Positions 31,924-40,538 of a stretch of DNA of 51,039 nucleotides are shown in pieces; the stretch's first letter is position 1; every line of letters starts with the position of its first letter. A program made the translations under genes and the position numbers. The stretch lies in NCBI GenBank assembly GCA_016281475.1, contig JAEEIS010000199.1, forward strand, positions 1 to 51,039. Direction: 5' to 3'. The notes under the pieces are model-generated. The model searched no databases. It was not told the origin of the DNA and saw only the letters and a list, made by a program, of their open reading frames with translations. The DNA is from Bacteroidales bacterium. GTDB lineage: Bacteria; Bacteroidota; Bacteroidia; Bacteroidales; P3.

Positions 31924-33366
31924 ATGAGCAGGAAGAAAGAACAACCCATCGTAGAAAACGTGCCCATCACCGACATCGGTGCCGAGGGCAAGGCAATAGC
32001 GCACATCGACGGCATGGTCGTCTTCGTCCCCTTTGTGGTGCCCGGCGATGTGGCCGACATCAAAATCACCAAGAAGAAAAAACGCTACGCCGAAGGGCGT
32101 GCGGTGGCCATCAGACAGTACAGCGACAAGCGCGCCCAACCCCAGTGCCCCCATTTCGGCACCTGCGGCGGCTGCCGTTGGCAGAACCTCGCCTACGCCG
32201 AGCAGTTGGCCGCCAAACAGCAACAGGTGCGCGACAACCTGGAACGCCTAGGCCACATCGACTGCCAAGGAATGCAGCCCATCTGCGGCTCGGAAGAGAT
32301 ATTCTACTATCGCAACAAACTGGAATACACCTTCTCTACCAAGGCATGGCACGAACAGCCTCCCCAGAAAGCACTCGCCAACAAAAGCGAGACCGATGCC
32401 GACCCCAATCGCGACGGGGCATTGGGATTCCACATACCCACCCTGTTCGACAAGGTGCTGAACATCGAGCACTGCGCCCTCCAGCCCGACCTCAGCGACC
32501 AGATACGGCTGGCAGCCCGCGACTACGCCCTCTCGCACCGCCTGCCCTACTACGACATACGCAACCACACCGGATGCCTGCGCAACCTGATAATCCGCAA
32601 CTCCAGCACGGGCGAATGGATGGTCGTTCTGGTCATCGCCGAACGCTATCCCGGCTGGGAGGGACTGTTGGAGCACCTGCGCGACCGCTTCCCTCAAATC
32701 ACCTCCCTGCAATACATCTTCAACGACAAGATGAACGACTCGTATGCCGACCTGCCCTCGACCACCTTCGCAGGCAGCGACCACATCACCGAAGTGATGG
32801 AAGGCTACGCTGGCACGGCACCGCTGCATTTCACCATACGCCCCCAAACCTTCTATCAGACCAATTCGCGCCAGGCGCAACGGCTCTATAGCTTCGTGGC
32901 CCAATTTGCCGAGCTGACCCCCGACGACCTCGTCTACGACCTCTACACCGGCACCGGCACCATCGCGCTATTCCTCTCGCATCTGTGCCGCCACGTGGTG
33001 GGCATCGAATACGTCGAGGACTCCATCATCGCCGCTCGCGAAAATGCCAGGCAAAACCACATCGACAACACCGAATTCCATGCCGGCGACATGGCACAAG
33101 TGCTCACCGCCGACTTCGTCAGAGAACATGGCACCCCCGACGTCGTGATCACCGACCCCCCACGGGCAGGCATGCACGAGAAAGTAGTCGAACAGCTCCT
33201 CGCCATGCATCCGCGCAAAATAGTGTATGTCAGCTGCAACCCCGCCACACAAGCACGCGACCTGGCCCTGCTCGCCACCCAATACACAGTGAAAAGAATA
33301 CAGCCCGTCGACATGTTTCCCCACACCCAGCACGTCGAAAACATAGTAGAACTGACACTTTTTTAA
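31924..33366 (+). CDS. rlmD: 23S rRNA (uracil-C5)-methyltransferase, RlmD/RumA family
   Basis: 480 residues. An N-terminal TRAM-like domain (VPITDIGAEGKAIAHIDG) is followed by an iron-sulfur-type Cys cluster (CPHFGTCGGCRWQ), a SAM-binding motif DLYTGTGTIALFLS and the catalytic Cys in YVSCNPATQARDL with DPPRAG upstream. The family makes m5U in 23S rRNA (U1939 in E. coli); which position is modified here is not certain. The start at 31924 (MSRKKEQP) is chosen because the frame extension to 31837 runs through the rpmH terminator. Confidence 0.93.
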   Translation: MSRKKEQPIVENVPITDIGAEGKAIAHIDGMVVFVPFVVPGDVADIKITKKKKRYAEGRAVAIRQYSDKRAQPQCPHFGTCGGCRWQNLAYAEQLAAKQQQVRDNLERLGHIDCQGMQPICGSEEIFYYRNKLEYTFSTKAWHEQPPQKALANKSETDADPNRDGALGFHIPTLFDKVLNIEHCALQPDLSDQIRLAARDYALSHRLPYYDIRNHTGCLRNLIIRNSSTGEWMVVLVIAERYPGWEGLLEHLRDRFPQITSLQYIFNDKMNDSYADLPSTTFAGSDHITEVMEGYAGTAPLHFTIRPQTFYQTNSRQAQRLYSFVAQFAELTPDDLVYDLYTGTGTIALFLSHLCRHVVGIEYVEDSIIAARENARQNHIDNTEFHAGDMAQVLTADFVREHGTPDVVITDPPRAGMHEKVVEQLLAMHPRKIVYVSCNPATQARDLALLATQYTVKRIQPVDMFPHTQHVENIVELTLF

Positions 33367-33396
33367 AAAAAAGTATTCTATTTCAAAAAAAAATAC

Positions 33397-33404
33397 TATC
33401 TTTG
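33397..33404 (+). promoter_or_regulatory. Putative -7 box (TATCTTTG) for the Cys-repeat type IX cargo
   Basis: TATCTTTG matches TAnnTTTG, 91 bases before the ATG. No clear TTTG at -33. The leader contains a small TGCCT-ATT-AGGCA hairpin (33418-33430). Confidence 0.5.
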
Positions 33405-33494
33405 CATGTTGTAGTACTGCCTATTAGGCAACCGCAAACTCGTATTAATATACTGATAATAAATAAATAAAAGATAAACAAACTAATTTTCAGA

Positions 33495-35186
33495 ATGATG
33501 AAAAAAACATTATTAAGTTTATTAATGGTGGCAGTGTTCATGCCTCTCGCCATGGCGCAAAACAACAATCCCCTTGAGATTGTCAACAACAACGTCACCG
33601 CTTGTGAGACCTACACTTGGAACATCAACAGCACCACCTACAACAGCAGCACCGTGGCCACCTACCTCGACACCACTGCTAACACCCTCTATGTGCTGAA
33701 TCTCACTGTGAACCACACCTTCTACAGCACCGATGTCCTTACCAGCGAGCGCTGTGCCTACTCTTGGAGAGGCAACACCTACTATCACTCCGACACATAC
33801 TACGACACCGTGCTAGGCGATACCACGCTGGGAACCTGCGACAGCTTCTTTGTCGCCACTATCACCATCCCCACCTCCGAGGTCTTCAACCAAACCGCCA
33901 GCGCTTGCGGCAGCTATGTTTGGCACGACAGCACCTACACCGAATCTGGCGTATACTCCGTCAGCAACGAAATTGTCAACCCAGACCTCTCCACCTGCAC
34001 CCACATCGACCAACTGACGCTCAGCATCGTCAACACCATCAACGTCAACGAATCCGTTGAGTACTGCGGCAACTACACCTGGTACGGCACCTCCTACAAC
34101 CAAGACGGCACCTACACCCATGTCGAAAGCGACACCGTCATCGGATGCGACACCCTCCACACCCTCAACCTCACCATCGTTGTCGACACCGCTAACATCA
34201 TCGTCGACTCTGCCTGCGCCTTCTACGTCTGGCGTGGCGACACCATCACCACCACAGGCATCTATGGTGTCAACGACACCAACGCCTCCAACGGCTGCGT
34301 CACCTACCGCTCCATCAACCTTAAGGTCAAGCCCTTCCGCACCCCTGTCAAAGACACTACCATGGTCGGCTGCAATGGCATCAACTTCACCGTCAGCTCG
34401 CTCGTCGGCAGCACCGTGAAGAGATTCTCCGTCGACACCACCTTCGACACCAACCTCATTGACCGCCGTTGGGCCCGCTGCTACGACAGTACCATCCACC
34501 TCAACGTCATCATCCACAAGTCCGGCTACGACACCACCTACGTCAACGCCTGCGACAGCTTCTACTGGAAACTCAACAAGAAAACCTACTACAAGACCCC
34601 GACCCAAAATCCCACTTGTGCCTTCGCTACCGACAGCTACAACTGCGACAGCATCATGGTCCTCGTCCTTTCCGTCAACGCCTCGCCCGTCATCTCTGCC
34701 ATCAACGGCGAATGGCATCTCAACGCTGGCGACACTGCCGTCCTCTATCCCACCTGCACCGACGGTGCCTCCTACAAATGGACCTATGGCACCCACACCT
34801 TCACGGGCGACACCCTGCGCATCCCTGATGTACAAGGCAACATTGACGTAGCTCTCGAAGCCACCGTCAACTACACAGCCAACAACATCGCCTGCCACGA
34901 CACCAGCTGGATTACCATCGTCACCTTTGTCGGCATCAACCCCGTCAACACCACCAACGTCAGCCTCTATCCCAACCCCGTCGTTGGACAGCTGAACATC
35001 GAAAGCACCGAAGCCATCCGCGAGGTTGCCATCTTCAACACCCTCGGCCAGCAGGTTGCCACCAACTACAACCTCGGCAACAAGGGTCTCATGAACCTCT
35101 CCAACCTCAGCAAAGGCACCTACACCATGCGCATCACCCTCCAAAGCGGCGAGACCGTTGTTCGTAAATTTGTCATCACAAAATAA
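33495..35186 (+). CDS. Secreted protein with Cys-paired repeats and type IX sorting domain
   Basis: 563 residues. Signal peptide at 1-22 (ends AMAQ). The body holds about six to seven divergent repeats of ~60 residues with the pattern C..Y.W....Y...G.Y....... GCD...L.L.I, each with two Cys, probably immunoglobulin-like beta domains. The C-terminal ~85 residues (NTTNVSLYPNPVVGQLNIES... ending VRKFVITK) are a type A Por/type IX secretion sorting domain. Expected at the cell surface or released. Codon use is strongly biased (AAC, ACC, TAC). No enzyme motif seen; adhesin or structural role is a guess. Confidence 0.85.
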   Translation: MMKKTLLSLLMVAVFMPLAMAQNNNPLEIVNNNVTACETYTWNINSTTYNSSTVATYLDTTANTLYVLNLTVNHTFYSTDVLTSERCAYSWRGNTYYHSDTYYDTVLGDTTLGTCDSFFVATITIPTSEVFNQTASACGSYVWHDSTYTESGVYSVSNEIVNPDLSTCTHIDQLTLSIVNTINVNESVEYCGNYTWYGTSYNQDGTYTHVESDTVIGCDTLHTLNLTIVVDTANIIVDSACAFYVWRGDTITTTGIYGVNDTNASNGCVTYRSINLKVKPFRTPVKDTTMVGCNGINFTVSSLVGSTVKRFSVDTTFDTNLIDRRWARCYDSTIHLNVIIHKSGYDTTYVNACDSFYWKLNKKTYYKTPTQNPTCAFATDSYNCDSIMVLVLSVNASPVISAINGEWHLNAGDTAVLYPTCTDGASYKWTYGTHTFTGDTLRIPDVQGNIDVALEATVNYTANNIACHDTSWITIVTFVGINPVNTTNVSLYPNPVVGQLNIESTEAIREVAIFNTLGQQVATNYNLGNKGLMNLSNLSKGTYTMRITLQSGETVVRKFVITK

Positions 35187-35207
35187 ACTGTCTTCATGAT
35201 AAATGAG

Positions 35208-35241
35208 AAAGCGTTCGACACCCAGTGTCGGACGCTTTTTA
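35208..35241 (+). terminator. Intrinsic terminator after the Cys-repeat protein gene
   Basis: AAAGCGTTCGACAC pairs with GTGTCGGACGCTTT (one G-T pair) around a 3-base loop, followed by five T. It ends 17 bases before the apbE start. Confidence 0.8.
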
Positions 35242-35257
35242 TTCTAGCCCCAGCACC

Positions 35258-36256
35258 ATGAAAGCCTCATTGCCGTTCCTCCTCACCCTGCTCCTCGCCA
35301 CCGCCTGCTCCCGCCACGCAGAGCCCGTACGCCTGCAGGGCGAAACTCAAGGCACCTACTACAACATCGCCTACTACGACACCTCCCAGCACCAGATTCA
35401 GCCCCTCGTCGACTCCCTCTTCAACCAATTCGACAACACCGCATCCCTCTGGGTCGAACACTCCATCATCCGCAGGGCCAACCGACACGAAGACACCCAG
35501 GCCAACCCCATCTTTAGAGACCTCCTACAGCTGTCCCTACAGATGGAAGAATACACCCACGGCGCATTCAACTGCAAGATAGGCGCACTGGTAAACCTCT
35601 ACGGGTTTGGCTTCAAAAACCGCGACGACATCACCGACCGCCAAGTCGACAGCCTCCTGCAGCTCATCCGCCAAGGCAGATGCCACATCGACGACTCCAT
35701 GCGCATCATCCTCTCGCCCGGCATCGAACTCGACTTCAACGCCATCGCCCAGGGCTACACCGTCGACCTCCTAGCCCAGCAGTTCAGCCAACGCGGCATC
35801 CACAACTACCTCATCGACGTAGGCGGCGAAGTGACAGCCCGTGGCCGCAAAGCCGACGGCTCCGCCTGGACCGTAGGCATCGAACGCCCCTCGCCCGACA
35901 AATACAGCCAACGCGAAATCGAGACCGCCATCGAACTTGTCGACCGCTCCGTCGTCACCTCCGGCAACTACCGCAAATACTACGAGCAGGACGGCATCCG
36001 CTACTCCCACACCATCAACCCCGCCACCGGCCGCCCCGTCAGCCACTCGCTCCTCAGCGTCTCCGTCGTCAGCCACGATGCCTGGTATGCCGATGCCATG
36101 GCTACGGCATTCATGGTCATGGGCCTCGAAAAAAGCCTCCAATTCATTCACGACCATCCCGACGACCCCGACATCCAAGCCGTCTTCTTCATCTACGACG
36201 ACCATGGCACCTACAAGACACACGCCACACCCGAATTCAAAAAACTAATCAAATAA
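35258..36256 (+). CDS. apbE: FAD:protein FMN transferase ApbE, lipoprotein
   Basis: 332 residues. The lipoprotein signal peptide ends in a lipobox (LLATAC, Cys at about 17). ApbE sequence: GETQGTYYNIAYY, the central ELDFNAIAQGYTVDLL and IDVGGEVTARGRK, and SHTINPATGRPVSHSLLSVSVV with the flavin/Mg-binding region DAWYADAMATAFMVMG. ApbE moves FMN from FAD onto Thr of flavoproteins such as Nqr/Rnf subunits in the periplasm. The start at 35258 is chosen over an upstream ATG inside the terminator. Followed 10 bases later by yicC. Confidence 0.95.
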   Translation: MKASLPFLLTLLLATACSRHAEPVRLQGETQGTYYNIAYYDTSQHQIQPLVDSLFNQFDNTASLWVEHSIIRRANRHEDTQANPIFRDLLQLSLQMEEYTHGAFNCKIGALVNLYGFGFKNRDDITDRQVDSLLQLIRQGRCHIDDSMRIILSPGIELDFNAIAQGYTVDLLAQQFSQRGIHNYLIDVGGEVTARGRKADGSAWTVGIERPSPDKYSQREIETAIELVDRSVVTSGNYRKYYEQDGIRYSHTINPATGRPVSHSLLSVSVVSHDAWYADAMATAFMVMGLEKSLQFIHDHPDDPDIQAVFFIYDDHGTYKTHATPEFKKLIK

Positions 36257-36266
36257 ACCCACCACC

Positions 36267-37130
36267 ATGAAATCAATGACAGGCTTCGCCAAGCAACAAT
36301 GCGAAGCAAATGGAAAGAAATACACCATCGAAATCAAGACACTCAACAGCAAAACCCTCGACATCAACATCAAGGCACCGGCCGCACTACGCTCCAAGGA
36401 GCTAGAACTGCGCAGTATGCTCAACCCCCTCGAGCGGGGCAAAATAGAAGTCTACATCACCGAAGGCCGCAGCGACAGCAACCTCGGCACCCTCAACACC
36501 GACCTCCTCGTCGCACGCTACCAGCAAGTCAACAACCTAGCCCAACAGCTGGGCACCCCCGCACAACACCTCCTCGACACACTCCTCTCCATGTCCGACA
36601 TCTGGGACACCCCCACTGACACCGAAATCAGCGACGACGAATGGCAACCCATCGCACAAGCCTTCGCCCTTGCCGTCGACGAAGTGCAGCAATTCCGCGA
36701 GCACGAAGGCTCCGTACTCGCCATCGACTTCGTCAAGCACATCGACCTTATCGAGCAAAAACTCAACCAGATTCCCGCCTACGAGAGCCAGCGCATCGAA
36801 ACGGCCAAAGAGCGCATCCGACGCTATTTCACCGAAAGCGCCATCAAGGAAGTCGACTCCAACCGCTTCGAACAGGAACTCATCTACTATCTCGAAAAAC
36901 TCGACATCACCGAGGAAAAGATACGCCTCGCCAAACACATCGACTACTTCCGCAACACCATGCGCAACGAAGAAGGCAGTGGCAAAAAACTCGGCTTCAT
37001 CGCACAAGAAATGGGCCGCGAAATCAACACCACCGGATCCAAAGCCAACCATGTTGAAATACAGAAACTGGTTGTCGAAATGAAAGACGAACTCGAGAAA
37101 ATCAAAGAGCAACTCGGCAACATCCTCTAA
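36267..37130 (+). CDS. yicC: YicC family protein (putative endoribonuclease)
   Basis: 287 residues, normal length. N-terminus KSMTGFAKQQ and IEIKTLNSKTLDINIKAP are the YicC_N signature; the C-terminal DUF1732 domain contains EEGSGKKLGFIAQEMGREINT and VEMKDELEKIKEQLGNIL. E. coli YicC has been linked to small-RNA degradation; its role in Bacteroidota is untested as far as I know. Probably co-transcribed with apbE. Confidence 0.95.
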   Translation: MKSMTGFAKQQCEANGKKYTIEIKTLNSKTLDINIKAPAALRSKELELRSMLNPLERGKIEVYITEGRSDSNLGTLNTDLLVARYQQVNNLAQQLGTPAQHLLDTLLSMSDIWDTPTDTEISDDEWQPIAQAFALAVDEVQQFREHEGSVLAIDFVKHIDLIEQKLNQIPAYESQRIETAKERIRRYFTESAIKEVDSNRFEQELIYYLEKLDITEEKIRLAKHIDYFRNTMRNEEGSGKKLGFIAQEMGREINTTGSKANHVEIQKLVVEMKDELEKIKEQLGNIL

Positions 37131-37144
37131 CCGGGACAACAACT

Positions 37145-37183
37145 AAGAAGGGGTGCGTGCCTTTGGCGCGCACCCTCTTCTTA
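37145..37183 (+). terminator. Intrinsic terminator after yicC
   Basis: AAGAAG-GGGTGCGTGCC pairs with GGCGCGCACCCTCTTCTT around a TTT loop (one G-T pair and one bulge), 15 bases after the stop. The T-run is short. Confidence 0.65.
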
Positions 37184-37207
37184 TACACACCCCCTCTGCT
37201 TAAATTT

Positions 37208-37410
37208 TAAAGGGGGAGCTAAAGAGGGAGTTAAAATGGGAGTTAAAGGGGGAGTTAAAGGGGTCAAATGCATTGTCGCAAATTGTATTGTCCCATTCAA
37301 CTCCCCCTTTAACTCCCTTTTATTACTCCCTATTTAACTCCCTTTTATTACTCCCACTTTAACTCCTTTCTACTACTCCCTCTTTAACTCCCTTCTATTA
37401 CTCCCTATTT
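37208..37410. repeat. 25-bp tandem repeat with inverted arm
   Basis: Four consecutive 25-bp units of the form AACTCCCTTTTATTACTCCC plus TATTT start at 37311, 37336, 37361 and 37386. Upstream, 37208-37260 carries the complementary GGGAGTTAAA motif several times. Bases 37238-37256 and 37299-37317 are perfect 19-bp inverted repeats with a 42-base spacer. No coding function is seen in 37184-37424. Confidence 0.75.
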
Positions 37411-37424
37411 AACTTCCACTTAAA

Positions 37425-37456
37425 AAATAAAAGAGGCACCCTCGCGAGTGCCTCTT
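37425..37456 (-). terminator. Intrinsic terminator of the minus-strand type IX cargo gene
   Basis: On the minus strand AAGAGGCAC pairs with GTGCCTCTT around an 8-base loop and is followed by TTATTTTTTA, 23 bases after the stop codon. Confidence 0.8.
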
Positions 37457-37478
37457 CTTGTATCAATCGATAATTCGA

Positions 37479-40046
37479 TTAGCGGACAATCAGCTTCTCA
37501 ACCTTGCTGAACTTGTCGTTGGTGATGCGCACGAAGTAGGCACCCTTGGCAAGGCTGTTGAGGTTGATGGTGTGAGCAGTCTCAGCATTGATGTTCTGGT
37601 CGTAGACCACGCGGCCGCTCATGTCGATGAGCATGCAGTTCACCATGCCGGTAACACCCTGGAGGTTCAGATTCACCTGCGAGGTGGCGGGGTTGGGCTG
37701 GAGGTTCATACGGACACCGGCAGCAACGGGATCGATAGAGATGGTACCAGCCTGGTAGAAAGTAACGTTGATGGTGTGGTTGGTCTGAATATCGGGGAAG
37801 GAATACTGATAAGTAAAAGTGTTGTCATCCTCATTGTAATAGCCAACCAGATTACGGTCACCAGTCTCCTCTTCTTCGTTCCAAACCTCGACAACTTCGC
37901 CGTCAACAGTGATGATAGCATCGCAACCAGCGTAAGTCATAATCGTAATAGTAGCGGTAGAACCCTGAACAGGATGGATGGTCTCGCCACAGGCATCCTG
38001 ACCAGCGTATGCAACCTCACCATAATCAGAGCTGTCGCACGAAACCTCGATGTCGCGACGCTCAACCTCCTGACGGGGACCCACAATCATACGAATCATA
38101 GGACTGTAATCCTCAATGTACCAGCTGGCAAAAGTGCTGTTTTTAGGAGGTTTGATAGGATCTCTGAAGAAGTTCTGATACTGGTTGGGGGTGAAGATGT
38201 GAGCATACTTGGCAGTAGCCTCGTCATTGGCGAAATAGATAATGGTATCGTAAGTGTCAGGACGGGTCGGAGAAGCCATGCGATAGCTGCCATGAGCCTC
38301 TTCTGCAAGTGCGAGATAACCGGTCTCTTCGATGCTGTAGCCGACACGGTAGCTGGTGTTGGGTTCCAGAGCGGGCTGCTCGGGGAAGGCAATGAAGATG
38401 GTGTTGTAGTCACCCTGGGTCAGATAACCGGCAGAGTTACGGCCGATGATGTTGCTGTCGTTGATATCGCTGTGGGTGATTTCCTTAACGTTGGCACCAG
38501 TGTTGACACCTGCGAAACCAACCGAACCGCCCTCATACTCATCCGTTCTCAGGAAACCGGAGATTCTGACACCAGTGCTGTAGTAGCGGGTAGCAGGAGA
38601 GGCGACCAACTCCACACCGTGGATAACCCAGTCTTCAGGAACGATATTGCCAGTGGTGTAACGGGAAGAGATTTCGTAACCAGGCTCATAGAAATGAACC
38701 TCGTCAGGATCCTCAGTGATATACCAGTTACCACCTTGCTGAACATAGCCAATGAGATAGTGGTTAGAGGGGCTGTAGGTCAGCACGCCGTTGTCGTGAG
38801 CCCAACGATACTTGAAGTTGTCGAAAATGCCAGTGACCTGATAGAGGATAGTGTCGTAGTTGATGGTGAGGCTGTCAGTGGTAAGAGAAGCAAAGACATA
38901 GTTGTCACCGAGAACGCTGGTAGGCAGGGAGTTGCCCGAACCGTGAGAAGTGCCATCGATGTAGCCATACCAGCCACGATAGCCGAGAGAGTCAATCAGC
39001 AACCAACCGGCGCGGTCAACGATAACATCCTTCTGGTCGTCGACATTGATAGTACCGTTGTTGTAGGAGTCGAACTCAGTGGCGACATCCATGGTGGCAG
39101 GAAGGTGATAGAGCTTGGCGTTGGCATTGAACTGGCTGATCGAGCCATTGTTGTACACGTGGGTGTACCAAGCGGGGTTGATGTCCATACCCTGGGGGAT
39201 CATGCCGTAGTTACCCTCGACATACTCCTGGGCATACTTTTGCATACGGTTGGCTTCGCCGGCATACACAGCCACGTCGTCGAGAATCCACCAGTAACCA
39301 TAGCCACCACGGTCGGAATCGAGGCTCTTGTAGCGGATACGCAGGTTGAGGTTGCTATGCAGACCAGCGCCAGAGGGGATGGTGTACTTCACAAAGCCAC
39401 GCAGCGTGCCGTTGACACCCATGTCAACACCAGTGACGTTGATTTCGGTCTCAACCCAAGTGTTACCACTAACGTTATAGTCGATGTAGCAGTTCTCGTA
39501 ATATTTACGATAGTACTGATAGAATTCCACATCCACGCGGGCAGCAGAGGAAGCGTCGATACCCTCGAAAAGGATATAGGCGTTGAAGTTGCCCGAATGC
39601 TGGGTGCGCTGTTCGTAGAGGTCCATCATCATGAAGCCGTTCTCAGCGGAGCTGACGCTCGAGTCGGCCCAGTTCATCATTGCGCTGGCGAAGTCGGCAA
39701 CACCACCGAGAGCCTGAGCAAGGACAGGATAGGTGGCAGCCTCAGCCGCACAAGTAGTAGAGTCGGCATTAGGAATACGACGCCAAGTAGCATAAGCGTA
39801 GTTTTCGGCATGGCCTTCGATACCACCGATGACAGTACCCGTGGAGTAGCCTTCGTTGTCAGCGTGGAAGTCGCAGGTAAACAGGGGAGTCTCGTCCTTG
39901 GTGAAGATCGAGCTGCTGTACTCGTTCTGGACCTGGGCCACCTTGGCAGGAGCCTTGTACTCACCCTTCATACGAGGAGTAGCAGTCTGTGCAAAAACAA
40001 ACGTTGCGCACAGAGCAAAAGTGAGAACCATTAATGTTTTTTTCAT
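37479..40046 (-). CDS. Large secreted protein with type IX sorting domain
   Basis: 855 residues. The start at 40046 gives MKKTLMVLTFALCATFVFAQ, a clean signal peptide; the 21-codon extension upstream is ignored. Residues about 50-270 resemble the choice-of-anchor/cleaved-adhesin type beta-sandwich (YWWILDDVAVYAGEA is the usual end of such a module). The middle is beta-rich without a motif I recognise. Near the C-terminus a GYDAI-type module (ITIMTYAGCDAIITVDGEVV) precedes the sorting domain (MNLQPNPATSQVNLNL... ending KVEKLIVR). Probably surface-attached. It has its own promoter and terminator. The complementary strand is open over nearly the whole gene, an effect of biased codon use. Confidence 0.88.
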   Translation of the reverse strand: MKKTLMVLTFALCATFVFAQTATPRMKGEYKAPAKVAQVQNEYSSSIFTKDETPLFTCDFHADNEGYSTGTVIGGIEGHAENYAYATWRRIPNADSTTCAAEAATYPVLAQALGGVADFASAMMNWADSSVSSAENGFMMMDLYEQRTQHSGNFNAYILFEGIDASSAARVDVEFYQYYRKYYENCYIDYNVSGNTWVETEINVTGVDMGVNGTLRGFVKYTIPSGAGLHSNLNLRIRYKSLDSDRGGYGYWWILDDVAVYAGEANRMQKYAQEYVEGNYGMIPQGMDINPAWYTHVYNNGSISQFNANAKLYHLPATMDVATEFDSYNNGTINVDDQKDVIVDRAGWLLIDSLGYRGWYGYIDGTSHGSGNSLPTSVLGDNYVFASLTTDSLTINYDTILYQVTGIFDNFKYRWAHDNGVLTYSPSNHYLIGYVQQGGNWYITEDPDEVHFYEPGYEISSRYTTGNIVPEDWVIHGVELVASPATRYYSTGVRISGFLRTDEYEGGSVGFAGVNTGANVKEITHSDINDSNIIGRNSAGYLTQGDYNTIFIAFPEQPALEPNTSYRVGYSIEETGYLALAEEAHGSYRMASPTRPDTYDTIIYFANDEATAKYAHIFTPNQYQNFFRDPIKPPKNSTFASWYIEDYSPMIRMIVGPRQEVERRDIEVSCDSSDYGEVAYAGQDACGETIHPVQGSTATITIMTYAGCDAIITVDGEVVEVWNEEEETGDRNLVGYYNEDDNTFTYQYSFPDIQTNHTINVTFYQAGTISIDPVAAGVRMNLQPNPATSQVNLNLQGVTGMVNCMLIDMSGRVVYDQNINAETAHTINLNSLAKGAYFVRITNDKFSKVEKLIVR

Positions 40047-40160
40047 TGTTGTTTGTAATTTTGATGAATAATTTAGTTTCAGTTTATAACTTTCAAAACA
40101 CTCATTCATAATGCCTTTCGGTACTACTTAGAGGGTCTTTTAGGTTCTACAAATACGATG

Positions 40161-40168
40161 CAAATATA
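40161..40168 (-). promoter_or_regulatory. Putative -7 box (TATATTTG) of the minus-strand type IX cargo gene
   Basis: On the minus strand TATATTTG followed by CATCG lies 115 bases before the start codon. The -33 position has no TTTG. The 40169-40538 region otherwise shows no gene; it holds a small TTGTCG/CGACAA hairpin at about 40467. Confidence 0.5.
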
Positions 40169-40538
40169 TAGCATTTTTTTGACATGGAGAATTTTTTTTT
40201 CCATTTTAAATATTTTTCACCATCCAACCCCTCTTTCACACGCCTGCCTTTTGCCTATCTCCGCTCCTTCCTCGCTCCTTCTTCGATACATCGTCGCTTC
40301 CCATACCGAAGAACTACTTTGCTACAACTTTTGCAAAACAGATGTTAGGTAAAGGTCACCATGGCCGCTACCCGACATTTCTCCAAGGCGGCGGAGTGTC
40401 TTTTTCATAATATGTGGCATTTTTACAGTCGCCATACAATAAAAATGGAAAAATGGAGTTTATGTTGTCGTTGCCGACAATGCCGCCGACACGTATGCCC
40501 GGCAGCACGGCACAAACTATCGTCAATTATATTAACTA

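Noticed and set aside
37458..40034. 858-codon plus-strand open frame opposite the large type IX cargo gene
   Set aside because: It lies exactly opposite a gene with a signal peptide, sorting domain, promoter and terminator; its protein is Val/Ile/Asn-rich without domains. Strong codon bias explains the open antisense frame.
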